Of a stretch of DNA of 64,000 nucleotides, positions 16,702 through 24,906 are shown one piece after another. The translations under genes were made by a program, and so were the position numbers. The notes below the pieces were generated by a model, which did no database searches, was not told the DNA's origin, and was given only the letters and a program-made list of their open reading frames with translations. Numbering within the stretch: the stretch's first letter is position 1; every line of letters begins with the position of its first letter. The stretch covers positions 30,726 to 94,725 of the forward strand of contig NZ_BHVX01000017.1 of NCBI RefSeq assembly GCF_003851545.1, in the 5' to 3' direction. Source of the DNA: Ralstonia sp. SET104. Lineage in GTDB: Bacteria > Pseudomonadota > Gammaproteobacteria > Burkholderiales > Burkholderiaceae.

Positions 16702-17664
16702 ATGACCGAAATCCGCGAACCCATGCGCTTGCCTTCACTTGGCGCGCTACGGGTGTTCGAGGCGGCGGCCCGCTATGAGAGTTTTTCGCGTGCGGCGACG
16801 GAGTTGTTTGTCACGCACGGCGCCGTCAGCCACCAGATGCGCACACTGGAAGAGGAGTTGGGGGTGCCGCTGTTCGAGCGGCGCGGCAAGCGCGTCATGC
16901 TTACGCACGCGGGCCGTGCCTATGCCGATCGGGTGCGCGAGGCGCTCGATCAGATTGCCCAGGCCACGCACCAGTTGCGCGCCGGCAACCGCGACAACCG
17001 TCTGGCTATCAGCACAATGCCATCGTTTGCGGCGCGCTGGCTGACACCGCATATCGGTACCTTCATCGAGCGCCATCCCGAGCTGGAGGTGGAGCTGTTC
17101 TCCAGTCCTGCGTTGGTCGACTTTGCGCGTGAAGAGATGGACGTGGCGCTGCGTATGGGGTCGGGCAACTATCCGGGCCTGTACGTGGAAAAGCTGCTGG
17201 ACGACGTATTTTTCCCGATCTGCAGTCCGTCGTTCAATGGCGGGCGCCTGCCGCGCACGCTGGCCGAGATGGCCGGCATGACCCTGCTGCGCAGCGAGGG
17301 CGAGGCGTGGAAACCGTGGTTTGATGCGGCCGGCGTGGAGGGGTTTGTCGAGCCGCGCGGCGGGCTGATGTTCCAGGATTCGTCGCTGCTGTTACAGGCG
17401 GCGGCGGCCGGACAGGGCATTGCGCTGATCCGCCCGACGCTGGCCTTCAATGACCTGCTGACCGGTCGCGTGGTACGCCTGTTCGAGACGACGATCCCCT
17501 GCCCGTGGAACTACTACTTCGTGTGCCCGCACAGCGTGCTGCAGACACCCAAGATGCAGGCGTTCCGCACGTGGCTGCTGCCCGAGATCGCAGCCTTCAG
17601 GCTCAAACTGGCGGGGCTGATGAACGACAACACGATCTGTCTGGGGCACGTGCCCAAGGGCTGA
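16702..17664 (+). CDS. LysR-family transcriptional regulator (GcvA-like)
   Basis: 320 residues; ATG preceded by GGAGG. The N-terminal winged helix-turn-helix is typical (LRVFEAAARYESFSRAATEL, then VTHGAVSHQMRTLEEELG, PLFERRGKRVMLT), followed by a substrate-binding domain (about 100-300). Similarity is to the GcvA subgroup that often regulates a divergent gene, here the DUF2917 gene. The ligand is unknown. In E. coli a LysR gene (ybeF) also interrupts the lip region, but between lipB and lipA. Confidence 0.9.
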   Translation: MTEIREPMRLPSLGALRVFEAAARYESFSRAATELFVTHGAVSHQMRTLEEELGVPLFERRGKRVMLTHAGRAYADRVREALDQIAQATHQLRAGNRDNRLAISTMPSFAARWLTPHIGTFIERHPELEVELFSSPALVDFAREEMDVALRMGSGNYPGLYVEKLLDDVFFPICSPSFNGGRLPRTLAEMAGMTLLRSEGEAWKPWFDAAGVEGFVEPRGGLMFQDSSLLLQAAAAGQGIALIRPTLAFNDLLTGRVVRLFETTIPCPWNYYFVCPHSVLQTPKMQAFRTWLLPEIAAFRLKLAGLMNDNTICLGHVPKG

Positions 17665-17684
17665 GGCTTGGCGTCGTACAAGAC

Positions 17685-17713
17685 AAAACGCCCCGGCAGA
17701 ACCGGAGCGTTTG
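17685..17713 (+). terminator. Bidirectional terminator between LysR and ybeD-like genes
   Basis: AAACGCcCCGG/CCGGaGCGTTT hairpin with flanking A and T runs, located 21 bases after the LysR stop and 21 bases before the convergent DUF493 gene end. Confidence 0.8.
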
Positions 17714-17733
17714 CTTGGTCGCGCAGCAGTGCG

Positions 17734-18033
17734 TTACAGCACGATCTTGACCATCGGATGGCTTGTCAGCGCCTGGTACAGCGCGTCGAGCTGTTCGCGG
17801 CTCGTCGCACGCACGATCACCGTCAGACCCAGATAGTTGCCGCTGGAAGACGGGCGTTTTTCCAGGCGTCCCTCGTGGAACTCCGGATCGTGCAGGCGGA
17901 CGACCTCGACAATGGTCTGGGCAAAGTCGTCGTGCATCGGCCCCATCACCTTGATGGGGAAATCGCTCGGGTACTCAATGAGCGACTGTTCGGGCGGGAT
18001 GTGGCCCGGCGGGGATGTGTGAGAGGAGGTCAT
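17734..18033 (-). CDS. DUF493 / YbeD-family protein
   Basis: 99 residues. The family is small and cytoplasmic with an ACT-like fold; E. coli YbeD lies between dacA and lipB, as here. The core is FPIKVMGPMHDDFAQTIVEV, RPSSSGNYLGLTVIVRATS and LYQALTSHPMVKIVL. A role in lipoate regulation has been suggested for the family but not proven. It starts 20 bases after dacA on the same strand, so it is probably co-transcribed. Confidence 0.88.
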   Translation of the reverse strand: MTSSHTSPPGHIPPEQSLIEYPSDFPIKVMGPMHDDFAQTIVEVVRLHDPEFHEGRLEKRPSSSGNYLGLTVIVRATSREQLDALYQALTSHPMVKIVL

Positions 18034-18053
18034 GTCGAAGTAAATGAGGGCGA

Positions 18054-19256
18054 TTACTTCTTTTTAAACCACAGCTTGACCGCGTCGATCGTGCGGCCGA
18101 CAAAGCCGGCCTCGGGCACGCCTTCCAGCGCCACCACAGGAAATTCCGACACCACGGTCGAGCCATCCATCACCTTGACCGTGCCCAGCTGCTGGCCTTG
18201 CGCGATCGGGGCGATCAGCGGGTCGCGGCGCTCAAGCACCGGCTTCAGGCGGGAGCCGGCGCCCTTGGGCACGGTGATCCACTTCTCTTCCAGCACGCCC
18301 AGCTTCACGCTCTTGGCCTGACCCTTGTACACATCGGGCGTCTGCAACGCTTCCTTGGCCTGATACAGGCGCACCGTGTCGAAGAACTGGTAGCCATAGT
18401 TCAGGACCTTCAGGCTTTCCTGCGTGCGGATGGCGTCGCTTTTGGTGCCGACGATGACCGACAGCAGGCGGCGGCTTGCGCCCGGCACGTCCGGCAGCGG
18501 GCGGTTGGCCGATGTGACGAGGCAGTAGCCGGCCGACTTGGTGTGGCCCGTCTTGCCGCCATCGACGGTCGGATCAAGCCACAGCAGGCGGTTGCGGTTG
18601 GGCTGCTTGATGTTGTTATAGGTGAATTCCTTCTGCGAGTAGAACTTGTAGTCCTGCGGGAAATTCTTGATCAGCGCCGCCGTCAGGATCGAAAGATCAC
18701 GTGCGGTGGAGTAGTGGTTTGGATCGGGCAGGCCAGCCGCGTTCATGAAGTGCGTGTTCTTCATGCCCAGGCGTTCGGCTTCGCGGTTCATCAGCATCAC
18801 GAAGTTGGTCTCGGTGCCGCCCACGGCTTCGGCGAGCACAAGTGCCGCGTCGTTGCCCGACTGGATGATCAGCCCTTGTGTCATCTCGCGCACCGAGGCG
18901 GGCTTGCCCGCTTGCAGGAACATGCGCGACTCGTCGGTCTTGACGGCGCGCACGGTCTCGGTGGGCGTGATCATCTGGTCGTACTTGAGCTTGCCGTCGC
19001 GCACGGCTTCGAAGACCAGGTAGGCCGTCATCAGCTTGGTGAGCGAGGCGGGCTCGATGCGCTCGTCCATGTTGGAGCCGCCAAGCACCTGTCCGCTTGT
19101 CACGTCGGTCAGCATCCACGAGCGGGCCGCGACTTGCGGCGCGGGCACGGGTTGCGCCGCTGCGGGCAGCGCCGTGACGAGCACGGCGGCAGCCACAACG
19201 GTAGCGGCGGCGGATTGGAAGGCGAGGGGCGTGAAATGGGCGAAGCGGGTCTGCAT
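18054..19256 (-). CDS. dacA: D-alanyl-D-alanine carboxypeptidase (PBP5/6 family)
   Basis: 400 residues from the ATG at 19256, with AGGA upstream and a good signal peptide (cleavage near AAAQP). Periplasmic enzyme trimming the terminal D-Ala of peptidoglycan pentapeptides. Active-site motifs are SxxK (SLTK), SGN (SGNDAA) and KTG (GKTGHT). A C-terminal PBP5 domain and an amphipathic membrane anchor ending VKLWFKKK follow. The longer frame starting at 19340 would bury the signal peptide and is rejected. Confidence 0.95.
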   Translation of the reverse strand: MQTRFAHFTPLAFQSAAATVVAAAVLVTALPAAAQPVPAPQVAARSWMLTDVTSGQVLGGSNMDERIEPASLTKLMTAYLVFEAVRDGKLKYDQMITPTETVRAVKTDESRMFLQAGKPASVREMTQGLIIQSGNDAALVLAEAVGGTETNFVMLMNREAERLGMKNTHFMNAAGLPDPNHYSTARDLSILTAALIKNFPQDYKFYSQKEFTYNNIKQPNRNRLLWLDPTVDGGKTGHTKSAGYCLVTSANRPLPDVPGASRRLLSVIVGTKSDAIRTQESLKVLNYGYQFFDTVRLYQAKEALQTPDVYKGQAKSVKLGVLEEKWITVPKGAGSRLKPVLERRDPLIAPIAQGQQLGTVKVMDGSTVVSEFPVVALEGVPEAGFVGRTIDAVKLWFKKK

Positions 19257-19350
19257 GTCGGGTCCTGCGGTCTGCTTGGAGTTCAATGACGCCACATGCC
19301 CAGAAAAAAGCGGGGGGAGGCGTGGCGTCCGGAAAATCAACGGGTCAGTG

Positions 19351-19998
19351 TTACGGCTGTGGCGCCCAGGCGCCGGTAATGAGCTGCTTGATCAGGTGCA
19401 GCTTGCGGTGGAAGAAATGATCGGCGCCCGGGATGACGATCACGGGCAGCTCCTGCGGCCGCGCCCAGTTGAGCACGTCGATGAGCGGCACGGTGTCATC
19501 CTGCTCGCCGTGGATGATGATGGTATCGGCCGGTACAGGTGCCACATCCCAGCGCGAAGTGGCCGTGCCAACCAGCGCCAGGCGCTCGGCGGGTTTGCCG
19601 GCTTCGGCCAGGCGGCGCGCCACCTGCGACACCACAAAGCTGCCGAACGAGAAACCGCCCAGCGCCAACGGCAGCGTGGCCACGTTGGCGGACCACGCCG
19701 TCTGCGCACGCATCCAGTCGATCACGGCCAGCATGTCGTCTTGCTCGCCAATGCCGTTATCGTGCGTGCCTTCGGTCTTGCCCACGCCGCGGAAGTTCAG
19801 GCGCACCGTCGCATAGCCGAGGCCGACGAAGGTGCGTGCCAACGTCTGCGCGACCTTGTTGTCCTTGGTGCCGCCAAACAGCGGATGCGGATGGCCGATC
19901 AGCGCCAGGCCGCGCGGGGCGGTGTCCGGCAGATCAATCGAGAGGTCGATCTGCCCGACCGGGCCGGGAATCAGGCGTTCTTCGGTATGAACGTTCAT
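19351..19998 (-). CDS. Alpha/beta hydrolase of the dienelactone-hydrolase-like type
   Basis: 215 residues. The nucleophile elbow GGFSFGSF and a late Asp/His region (IIHGEQDDTVPL; GADHFF) mark the alpha/beta hydrolase fold, of the small cytoplasmic type that includes COG2945. LIGHPHPLFGGTKDNKV near the N-terminus is characteristic. Substrate unknown. It starts 28 bases downstream of the 2Fe-2S protein gene on the same strand. Confidence 0.85.
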   Translation of the reverse strand: MNVHTEERLIPGPVGQIDLSIDLPDTAPRGLALIGHPHPLFGGTKDNKVAQTLARTFVGLGYATVRLNFRGVGKTEGTHDNGIGEQDDMLAVIDWMRAQTAWSANVATLPLALGGFSFGSFVVSQVARRLAEAGKPAERLALVGTATSRWDVAPVPADTIIIHGEQDDTVPLIDVLNWARPQELPVIVIPGADHFFHRKLHLIKQLITGAWAPQP

Positions 19999-20026
19999 GG
20001 AAAAGCAGATGCAGTAAAGCGCTGGC

Positions 20027-20356
20027 TCACGCGTTGGCAGGACGGTCGACCATCAGCCGTTCGACTGGTTTGCCTTCAATCAGATGGCTCTGGATGATCT
20101 CGTCGATGTCTTCCTTGTCGACAAAGGTGTACCAGACAGCCTCGGGGTAGACCACCATGACCGGACCGAGTTCGCAGCGGTCCAGGCAGCCTGCCTTGTT
20201 GATACGTACGCGGCCTTCGCCGTTGATGCCGAGTTCTTTGCAGCGCTTCTTGGCGTATTCCTGCATGGCCTTGGCGCCAAAATCGGCACAGCAGCGCGAG
20301 CCGTCCTCGCGTTCGTTCAGGCAGAAGAAAACGTGGTGCTGGTAGTGGCTGCTCAT
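20027..20356 (-). CDS. Thioredoxin-like [2Fe-2S] ferredoxin
   Basis: 109 residues from the ATG at 20356; the frame could extend to 20437 but the conserved sequence starts here (HHVFFCLNERE). Cysteines near residues 12, 22-23, 39, 57 and 61 (NKAGCLDRCELGP) match the thioredoxin-like ferredoxin family that binds a 2Fe-2S cluster. The physiological partner is unknown. A hydrolase gene follows on the same strand. Confidence 0.85.
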   Translation of the reverse strand: MSSHYQHHVFFCLNEREDGSRCCADFGAKAMQEYAKKRCKELGINGEGRVRINKAGCLDRCELGPVMVVYPEAVWYTFVDKEDIDEIIQSHLIEGKPVERLMVDRPANA

Positions 20357-20516
20357 GGGCGGGCTGCGCGGTGCGGCGCGGGCTGTGATGCGGTGCGCGG
20401 GCAGGGCGTGAATGGCTTCCTGGCGTCGTGCACGCATGTGGATTTGCGTAACGAGCCGGCATTATACGGCCCCGATGGGCCCCCTCCTTCTGAATGCGGG
20501 CGCGAAACAACGGTGC

Positions 20517-20535
20517 CATGCTGCGTTGCAGCATG
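20517..20535 (+). promoter_or_regulatory. Candidate DctD upstream activating site
   Basis: Perfect palindrome CATGCTGC-gtt-GCAGCATG, about 125-140 bases upstream of the sigma54 promoter of dctA, the usual distance for an enhancer-binding activator. It is followed by TTTT and could also be read as a weak hairpin terminator, but there is no plus-strand gene before it. Confidence 0.5.
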
Positions 20536-20658
20536 TTTTCCGAATGTCTGGACACCGGCGAGCGCTGATTCCGGGATTGACGACGGATAGGCCGGGTGCC
20601 ATCGTAAGCACACCAAGCTGGCACAAGGGTTGGCGGGTGCCCGCAAGGAAAATTAACA

Positions 20659-20675
20659 CTGGCATAGCCCTTGCA
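20659..20675 (+). promoter_or_regulatory. Sigma54 promoter of dctA
   Basis: CTGGCATAGCCCTTGCA matches the sigma54 -24/-12 consensus (YTGGCACGRNNNTTGCW) at all but two non-critical positions with exact spacing. Start of transcription would be about 12 bases downstream, giving a leader of about 120 bases before dctA. It fits the sigma54 activator dctD encoded 4 kb away. Confidence 0.9.
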
Positions 20676-20805
20676 ATAAGGAGCGACCTGCTGCGGGAAA
20701 CGCCGGAAGCGTTGGCGCATCGAGGCAGGAGAGAGACCACACCAGGGCGGGTCGGACCGGGCGAGCAATCGAGCGCACGGCCGGTCTGTGACACTCGAGG
20801 AAGAC

Positions 20806-22092
20806 ATGAAAAAACCGTTCTACAAAATCCTGTACGTGCAGGTGCTGGCCGCCATCGTCATCGGTGTGCTGCTGGGTCATTACTCGCCCAAGCTGGCCGT
20901 GCAGATGAAGCCGCTGGGCGATGGCTTCATCCAACTGATCAAGATGGTGATCGGGCCGATCATCTTCTGTACGGTCGTCTCCGGCATTGCCGGCATGCGC
21001 GACATGAAGAAGGTGGGCCGCGTGGGCGGCAAGGCGCTGCTCTACTTCGAGGTCGTCTCGACTTTCGCGCTGATCATCGGTCTGGCTGCGGGCCACATCT
21101 TCAACCCGGGCTCGGGCTTTAACGTTGATGTGAACACCATCGACGCCAAGGCCGTCGCCCAATACGCCGCCAAGGCGCACTCGGCCAGCACGGTGGACTT
21201 CCTGCTGAACATCATCCCGAGCACGGTCGTGGAGGCTTTTGCCAAGGGCGACATCCTGCAGATCCTGCTGATCGCGCTGTTGTTTGGCGGTGCGCTGTCT
21301 GCCATGGGTAGCCGCGCGCAGGTCGTGACGGACTTCATCGACCAGATCGCGCACGTGTTCTTCCGCATCGTGCACATCATCACGCGCGTGGCCCCGATCG
21401 GTGCCTTCGGGGCGATGGCCTTCACCATCGGCAAGTACGGTGTGATCTCGCTGGTGCCGCTGCTCAAGCTGGTCGGCACGTTCTACCTGACGGCCATCAT
21501 CTTCGTGGTGGTGGTGCTCGGCACCATTGCCAAGCTGACGGGCTTCAACATCTTCCGTTTTGTGGCGTACATCAAGGAAGAGTTGCTGATCGTGCTGGGC
21601 ACGAGCTCATCGGAATCGGCGCTGCCGCACCTGATGGAGAAGATGGAGAAGCTGGGCTGCTCGAAGTCGGTGGTGGGCCTGGTTGTGCCGACCGGCTACT
21701 CGTTCAACCTGGACGGCACCAACATCTATATGACGATGGCGGTGATCTTCATCTCGCAGGCGCTGAACATTGAGCTGACCTGGACCCAGCAACTGACCAT
21801 CCTGGCCGTCGCCATGCTGACGTCCAAGGGCGCTTCGGGCATCACCGGTGCGGGCTTCATCACGCTGGCTGCCACGCTGGCCGTGGTGCCGGACATTCCG
21901 GTGGCAGGTATGGTGCTGATCCTGGGTATCGACCGCTTCATGAGCGAGTGCCGCGCCCTGACCAACATCACCGGCAACGGTGTGGCGTGCGTGGTGATCT
22001 CGGCGTGGGAACGCGAGCTGGATCGCAGCAAGCTGGCCCAGGTGATGTCGGGCAAGCGCAGCGAGAACGTGCCGGCGACCCCGGCGGTTTGA
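20806..22092 (+). CDS. dctA: C4-dicarboxylate:cation symporter
   Basis: 428 residues from the ATG at 20806. Inner-membrane carrier of the DAACS family that takes up succinate, fumarate and malate. The family signatures are visible: [37 protein letters not shown] and the C-terminal [12 protein letters not shown]. Eight or more membrane segments including two re-entrant loops are expected. The sigma54 promoter upstream and dctBD downstream on the same strand make dicarboxylate-induced control very likely. Confidence 0.97.
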   Translation: MKKPFYKILYVQVLAAIVIGVLLGHYSPKLAVQMKPLGDGFIQLIKMVIGPIIFCTVVSGIAGMRDMKKVGRVGGKALLYFEVVSTFALIIGLAAGHIFNPGSGFNVDVNTIDAKAVAQYAAKAHSASTVDFLLNIIPSTVVEAFAKGDILQILLIALLFGGALSAMGSRAQVVTDFIDQIAHVFFRIVHIITRVAPIGAFGAMAFTIGKYGVISLVPLLKLVGTFYLTAIIFVVVVLGTIAKLTGFNIFRFVAYIKEELLIVLGTSSSESALPHLMEKMEKLGCSKSVVGLVVPTGYSFNLDGTNIYMTMAVIFISQALNIELTWTQQLTILAVAMLTSKGASGITGAGFITLAATLAVVPDIPVAGMVLILGIDRFMSECRALTNITGNGVACVVISAWERELDRSKLAQVMSGKRSENVPATPAV

Positions 22093-22138
22093 CCGGTGCG
22101 GCGGCGTACAGATGAGTGCGCCGCCGTATCAAACCGGT

Positions 22139-22498
22139 TTACTCCTGCGCCTCATAACGCCGCTGCGCCTCGGCGACGATGCGTTGCCACTCGCAGCGGG
22201 TCGTGCGCTCCTTGCATATCTGGATCAGAAGGTCGCCAAGGTCGCGATGCTGTCTGGCAATGCCGAGCCGCCCTTTGATCAGCCGCAATGCCTGTTGCAG
22301 GCGTGTCACGCGAGCCCTGGCCTTGCCTTGTTCCTGTGAGCCGGGCGGAGATCTCATCGCTGATTGTTCAGCCGCCACGAGCGCGCGCACTAGATCGGCG
22401 CGTTGCTGTTCAAGCGATGCGCGTTCGCGGTTGATCGTGGCGTGTGTCTTGTGGATTGGTGACGGCGTTTGCTCGGGGTGAGCAGGGGCATGGCGCAT
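22139..22498 (-). CDS. Small coiled-coil hypothetical protein
   Basis: 119 residues from the ATG at 22498, with AGGAGG eight bases upstream inside a palindrome also seen at 10687. The protein is cytoplasmic, rich in Arg, Gln and Ala, with a long predicted helix (INRERASLEQQRADLVRALV through ARVTRLQQALRLIKGRLG) and no signal peptide. I do not recognise a family. Upstream on the same strand is a candidate small RNA ending in a terminator, which could be its leader. Confidence 0.55.
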   Translation of the reverse strand: MRHAPAHPEQTPSPIHKTHATINRERASLEQQRADLVRALVAAEQSAMRSPPGSQEQGKARARVTRLQQALRLIKGRLGIARQHRDLGDLLIQICKERTTRCEWQRIVAEAQRRYEAQE

Positions 22499-22504
22499 CG
22501 TGGC

Positions 22505-22520
22505 GGCCTCCTGTGACAGG
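22505..22520 (-). promoter_or_regulatory. Palindromic ribosome site, second copy
   Basis: On the minus strand CCTGTCACAGGAGGCC, identical over 16 bases to the ribosome site at 10687-10702 (plus strand). The inverted repeat CCTGT/ACAGG partly occludes AGGAGG. Confidence 0.6.
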
Positions 22521-22657
22521 ATTGACATACCCGCCCCCGACGCCAATCGGGTGGCCGGGCACAAGGCAAGGTTGGCGTTCCGGCGTCACAGGCAACCGGC
22601 GAGCGCAAGCGCTCCCTCACCAAGGCCCGACCGCAGAGGCGCTTGATGAACGGGCGT

Positions 22658-22733
22658 AAAAAAACCGCCAAACGGCGGTTGCCCGCCTGTGACAATCCTG
22701 GACGCCAATCCAGGGTCACGTTGTTTGCGTGAC
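22658..22733 (-). ncRNA. Candidate small RNA or attenuated leader with alternative stems
   Basis: Read on the minus strand, a TATACT -10 box (22745-22740) is followed after about seven bases by three stems: GTCACG/CGTGAC (22733-22715), CCTGGA/TCCAGG (22714-22697) and a terminator AACCGCC/GGCGGTT (22680-22663) ending in seven T. The segment 22715-22719 can pair either with 22729-22733 or with GTGAC at 22689-22693, extending the second stem to 11 bp, so two folds exclude each other. The length is about 76 bases. No reading frame with a ribosome site is present. It lies divergent to dctB and upstream of the gene starting at 22498. Confidence 0.55.
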
Positions 22734-22739
22734 CGTTGA

Positions 22740-22745
22740 AGTATA
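22740..22745 (-). promoter_or_regulatory. -10 box for the candidate RNA
   Basis: TATACT on the minus strand, spaced as expected for a start of transcription at about 22733. The -35 region is poor. Confidence 0.45.
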
Positions 22746-22895
22746 GCGCACGGGTGGTGCAGCCTTGGATGGTTCCGGGCGGCGCGACAAGACCAAGGTC
22801 GGGCTGCGCAGTTCGATCGTGAACAAATTTGGAAAGCGTATGATCGCGGAGCCAGTCCTTCCGGACGGCCCCGCTTCTTTTTGAGGCGTTTCCTC

Positions 22896-24881
22896 GTGAA
22901 GCAACTCGGCACGACGGCCCCGGAAGGCAAGGTGACACTCACCGCCGTCCACTTCCAGCCGATGTCCGATCCCGATTTCCCGTTCTCCAGCGCCTCCGGC
23001 TCGCGACGCGGGTTCTGGTGGCTGGTGGCGGCCGGGCTCGTGGCGGTGATGGCCGTGGTATGCGCCGCCACGTTTGTGGTGGCCTGGAACCGGGGGCTCG
23101 CGCAGGCGCAGCAGGCCGCCGGCGCACGTGTCGACCGCTATGCCGCCAACCTCAAGAGCACGCTCGACCGCTACGAATACCTGCCGGCACTGGTGGCGCT
23201 GCATCCGTTCATCCACGATCTGCTGGCGGATCCGACGCCCGCCAACGTCGAGCGCGCCAACCGCTATCTGCGTGAAGTCAACGACCGCGCCCACGCCACC
23301 GCCACCTACGTGATCGCCCCGAGCGGCAAGGCGCTGGCCGCATCCAACTACAACCAGCCCGACAGCTTTGTCGGCGCAGAATACCGGTTCCGGCCGTATT
23401 TCCAGCAGGCAGCGGACGGCCACGTCGGGCGCTTCTACGGCATCGGCATCACGCGCGAAGAGCCGGGCTATTACATCTCGCAGCCCGTCATGCAGGATGG
23501 GCGCGTGATCGGCGTGACAGTCGTCAAGCTCAACCTCGAATGGTTCGGCCGCGCGAGCCACGACGCATCCGAACCCGTGATGGTGGCCGACGAGAACGGC
23601 GTGATCTTCCTGTCGTCTGTACCCGCTTGGCAGTACCGCACCGTCGAGCCGCTCACGCCCAGGCTGCAGGCGCAGTTGAAAGCGACGCGCCAATATTTCC
23701 GCAAGCACATCACGCCGCTGCCGCTGCAACCCGAGACGCCGGCCTTTCTGCGATTGACCGGTCAATTGCCGGAAGGCGCCGAGCTCATCCGCGTGGGCGA
23801 TCGCACGAACGCTACGCGTTATCTGCAGGTCTCGCGCGATCTGGTCGAACCCGACTGGACGTTGATGTACCTCACCCCCGTTGACCCGGTGATGAGCGCC
23901 GCGCGCAGCGCTACCGTGGCAGCGGCGTTTGCCTTTGCGTTTGCGTGTCTGCTGCTGTTCTACTGGCGCCAGCGCCGCTTGCGCATGATGGAAATGCTGC
24001 GCAGCCGCCGAATGCTCGAAACCGCCTATGACCAGCTCGAGCGCCGCGTCGAAGACCGCACCGCCGACCTGATGGCGACCAATGAGCAGCTTCAGCATGA
24101 GATTGTCGACCGCTCGCGCGCCGAGGCTGAACTGCGCGCCACGCAGGACGAACTCGTGCAGGCCAGCAAGCTCGCCGCGCTCGGCCAGATGGCTGCCGGT
24201 ATCACGCACGAACTTAACCAGCCACTGGCCGCATTACGCACGTTCTCCGACAACACGCGCATCCTGCTCGAACGCGGTCAGCACGGTGCGGCCACCGACA
24301 ACCTGCAGGCGATTGCCGACCTGACCGAGCGCATGGGCAAGATCACCGCGCAGCTCAAGCTGTTTGCGGGCCGTTCGCGCCGCAAGGTGGTGGATGTGCA
24401 GGTGCGCGTGGCGCTGGATCACACGCTGGCGCTGCTGCGTCCGCGCCTGGGCGATGTGCGATTGGAGTTGCGCTGGCGCATTCCCGAGGTTGAAGCCATT
24501 GTGCGTGCCGATGAACTGAAGCTCGAGCAGGTGCTGATTAATCTCGTTGGCAACGCACTCGATGCCATTAGCACCAACGGGAGCGCACTCTCGGGTCGCA
24601 TCGACATCGACATCGGCCCCGCAGACGGCGCCTCGTCGCAACTCAGCATCGCCGTGCGCGACAACGGCCCCGGCATTCCGCCCGACGCCATGCCGCACCT
24701 GTTCGAGCCGTTCTTCACCACCAAAGAGATCGGCCAGGGGCTGGGCCTCGGGCTGGCAATCTCTACCAGCATCGCGCGCGACTTTGGGGGCTCGCTGTCG
24801 GCGGCGAACATGCCGGGCGGCGGGGCGCAATTTACGCTGACATTGCTGCGCGCCGAAGTCACCTCCGCGGCGTCCACCTGA
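22896..24881 (+). CDS. dctB: Sensor histidine kinase for C4-dicarboxylates
   Basis: 661 residues from the GTG at 22896 (GAGG nine bases upstream); an ATG at 22962 would give 639 residues. Two membrane segments (about 38-61 and 336-358) bracket a periplasmic dCache-type sensor domain. A cytoplasmic coiled coil leads to the H box (HELNQPLAALRTF, phospho-acceptor near His438) and an HATPase domain with N box (LINLVGNALDAI), DNGPGIP and the G box (GLGLGLAIS). It should sense dicarboxylates and phosphorylate DctD, whose gene starts 25 bases after this one. Confidence 0.93.
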   Translation: MKQLGTTAPEGKVTLTAVHFQPMSDPDFPFSSASGSRRGFWWLVAAGLVAVMAVVCAATFVVAWNRGLAQAQQAAGARVDRYAANLKSTLDRYEYLPALVALHPFIHDLLADPTPANVERANRYLREVNDRAHATATYVIAPSGKALAASNYNQPDSFVGAEYRFRPYFQQAADGHVGRFYGIGITREEPGYYISQPVMQDGRVIGVTVVKLNLEWFGRASHDASEPVMVADENGVIFLSSVPAWQYRTVEPLTPRLQAQLKATRQYFRKHITPLPLQPETPAFLRLTGQLPEGAELIRVGDRTNATRYLQVSRDLVEPDWTLMYLTPVDPVMSAARSATVAAAFAFAFACLLLFYWRQRRLRMMEMLRSRRMLETAYDQLERRVEDRTADLMATNEQLQHEIVDRSRAEAELRATQDELVQASKLAALGQMAAGITHELNQPLAALRTFSDNTRILLERGQHGAATDNLQAIADLTERMGKITAQLKLFAGRSRRKVVDVQVRVALDHTLALLRPRLGDVRLELRWRIPEVEAIVRADELKLEQVLINLVGNALDAISTNGSALSGRIDIDIGPADGASSQLSIAVRDNGPGIPPDAMPHLFEPFFTTKEIGQGLGLGLAISTSIARDFGGSLSAANMPGGGAQFTLTLLRAEVTSAAST

Positions 24882-24906
24882 TCCGTTTTCCACACAGATA
24901 CGAACC

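Noticed and set aside
22716..24209. 497-codon open frame antisense to dctB
   Set aside because: GC-rich codon bias opens long antisense frames; no ribosome site, repetitive His/Arg composition, and dctB on the other strand has complete kinase motifs.
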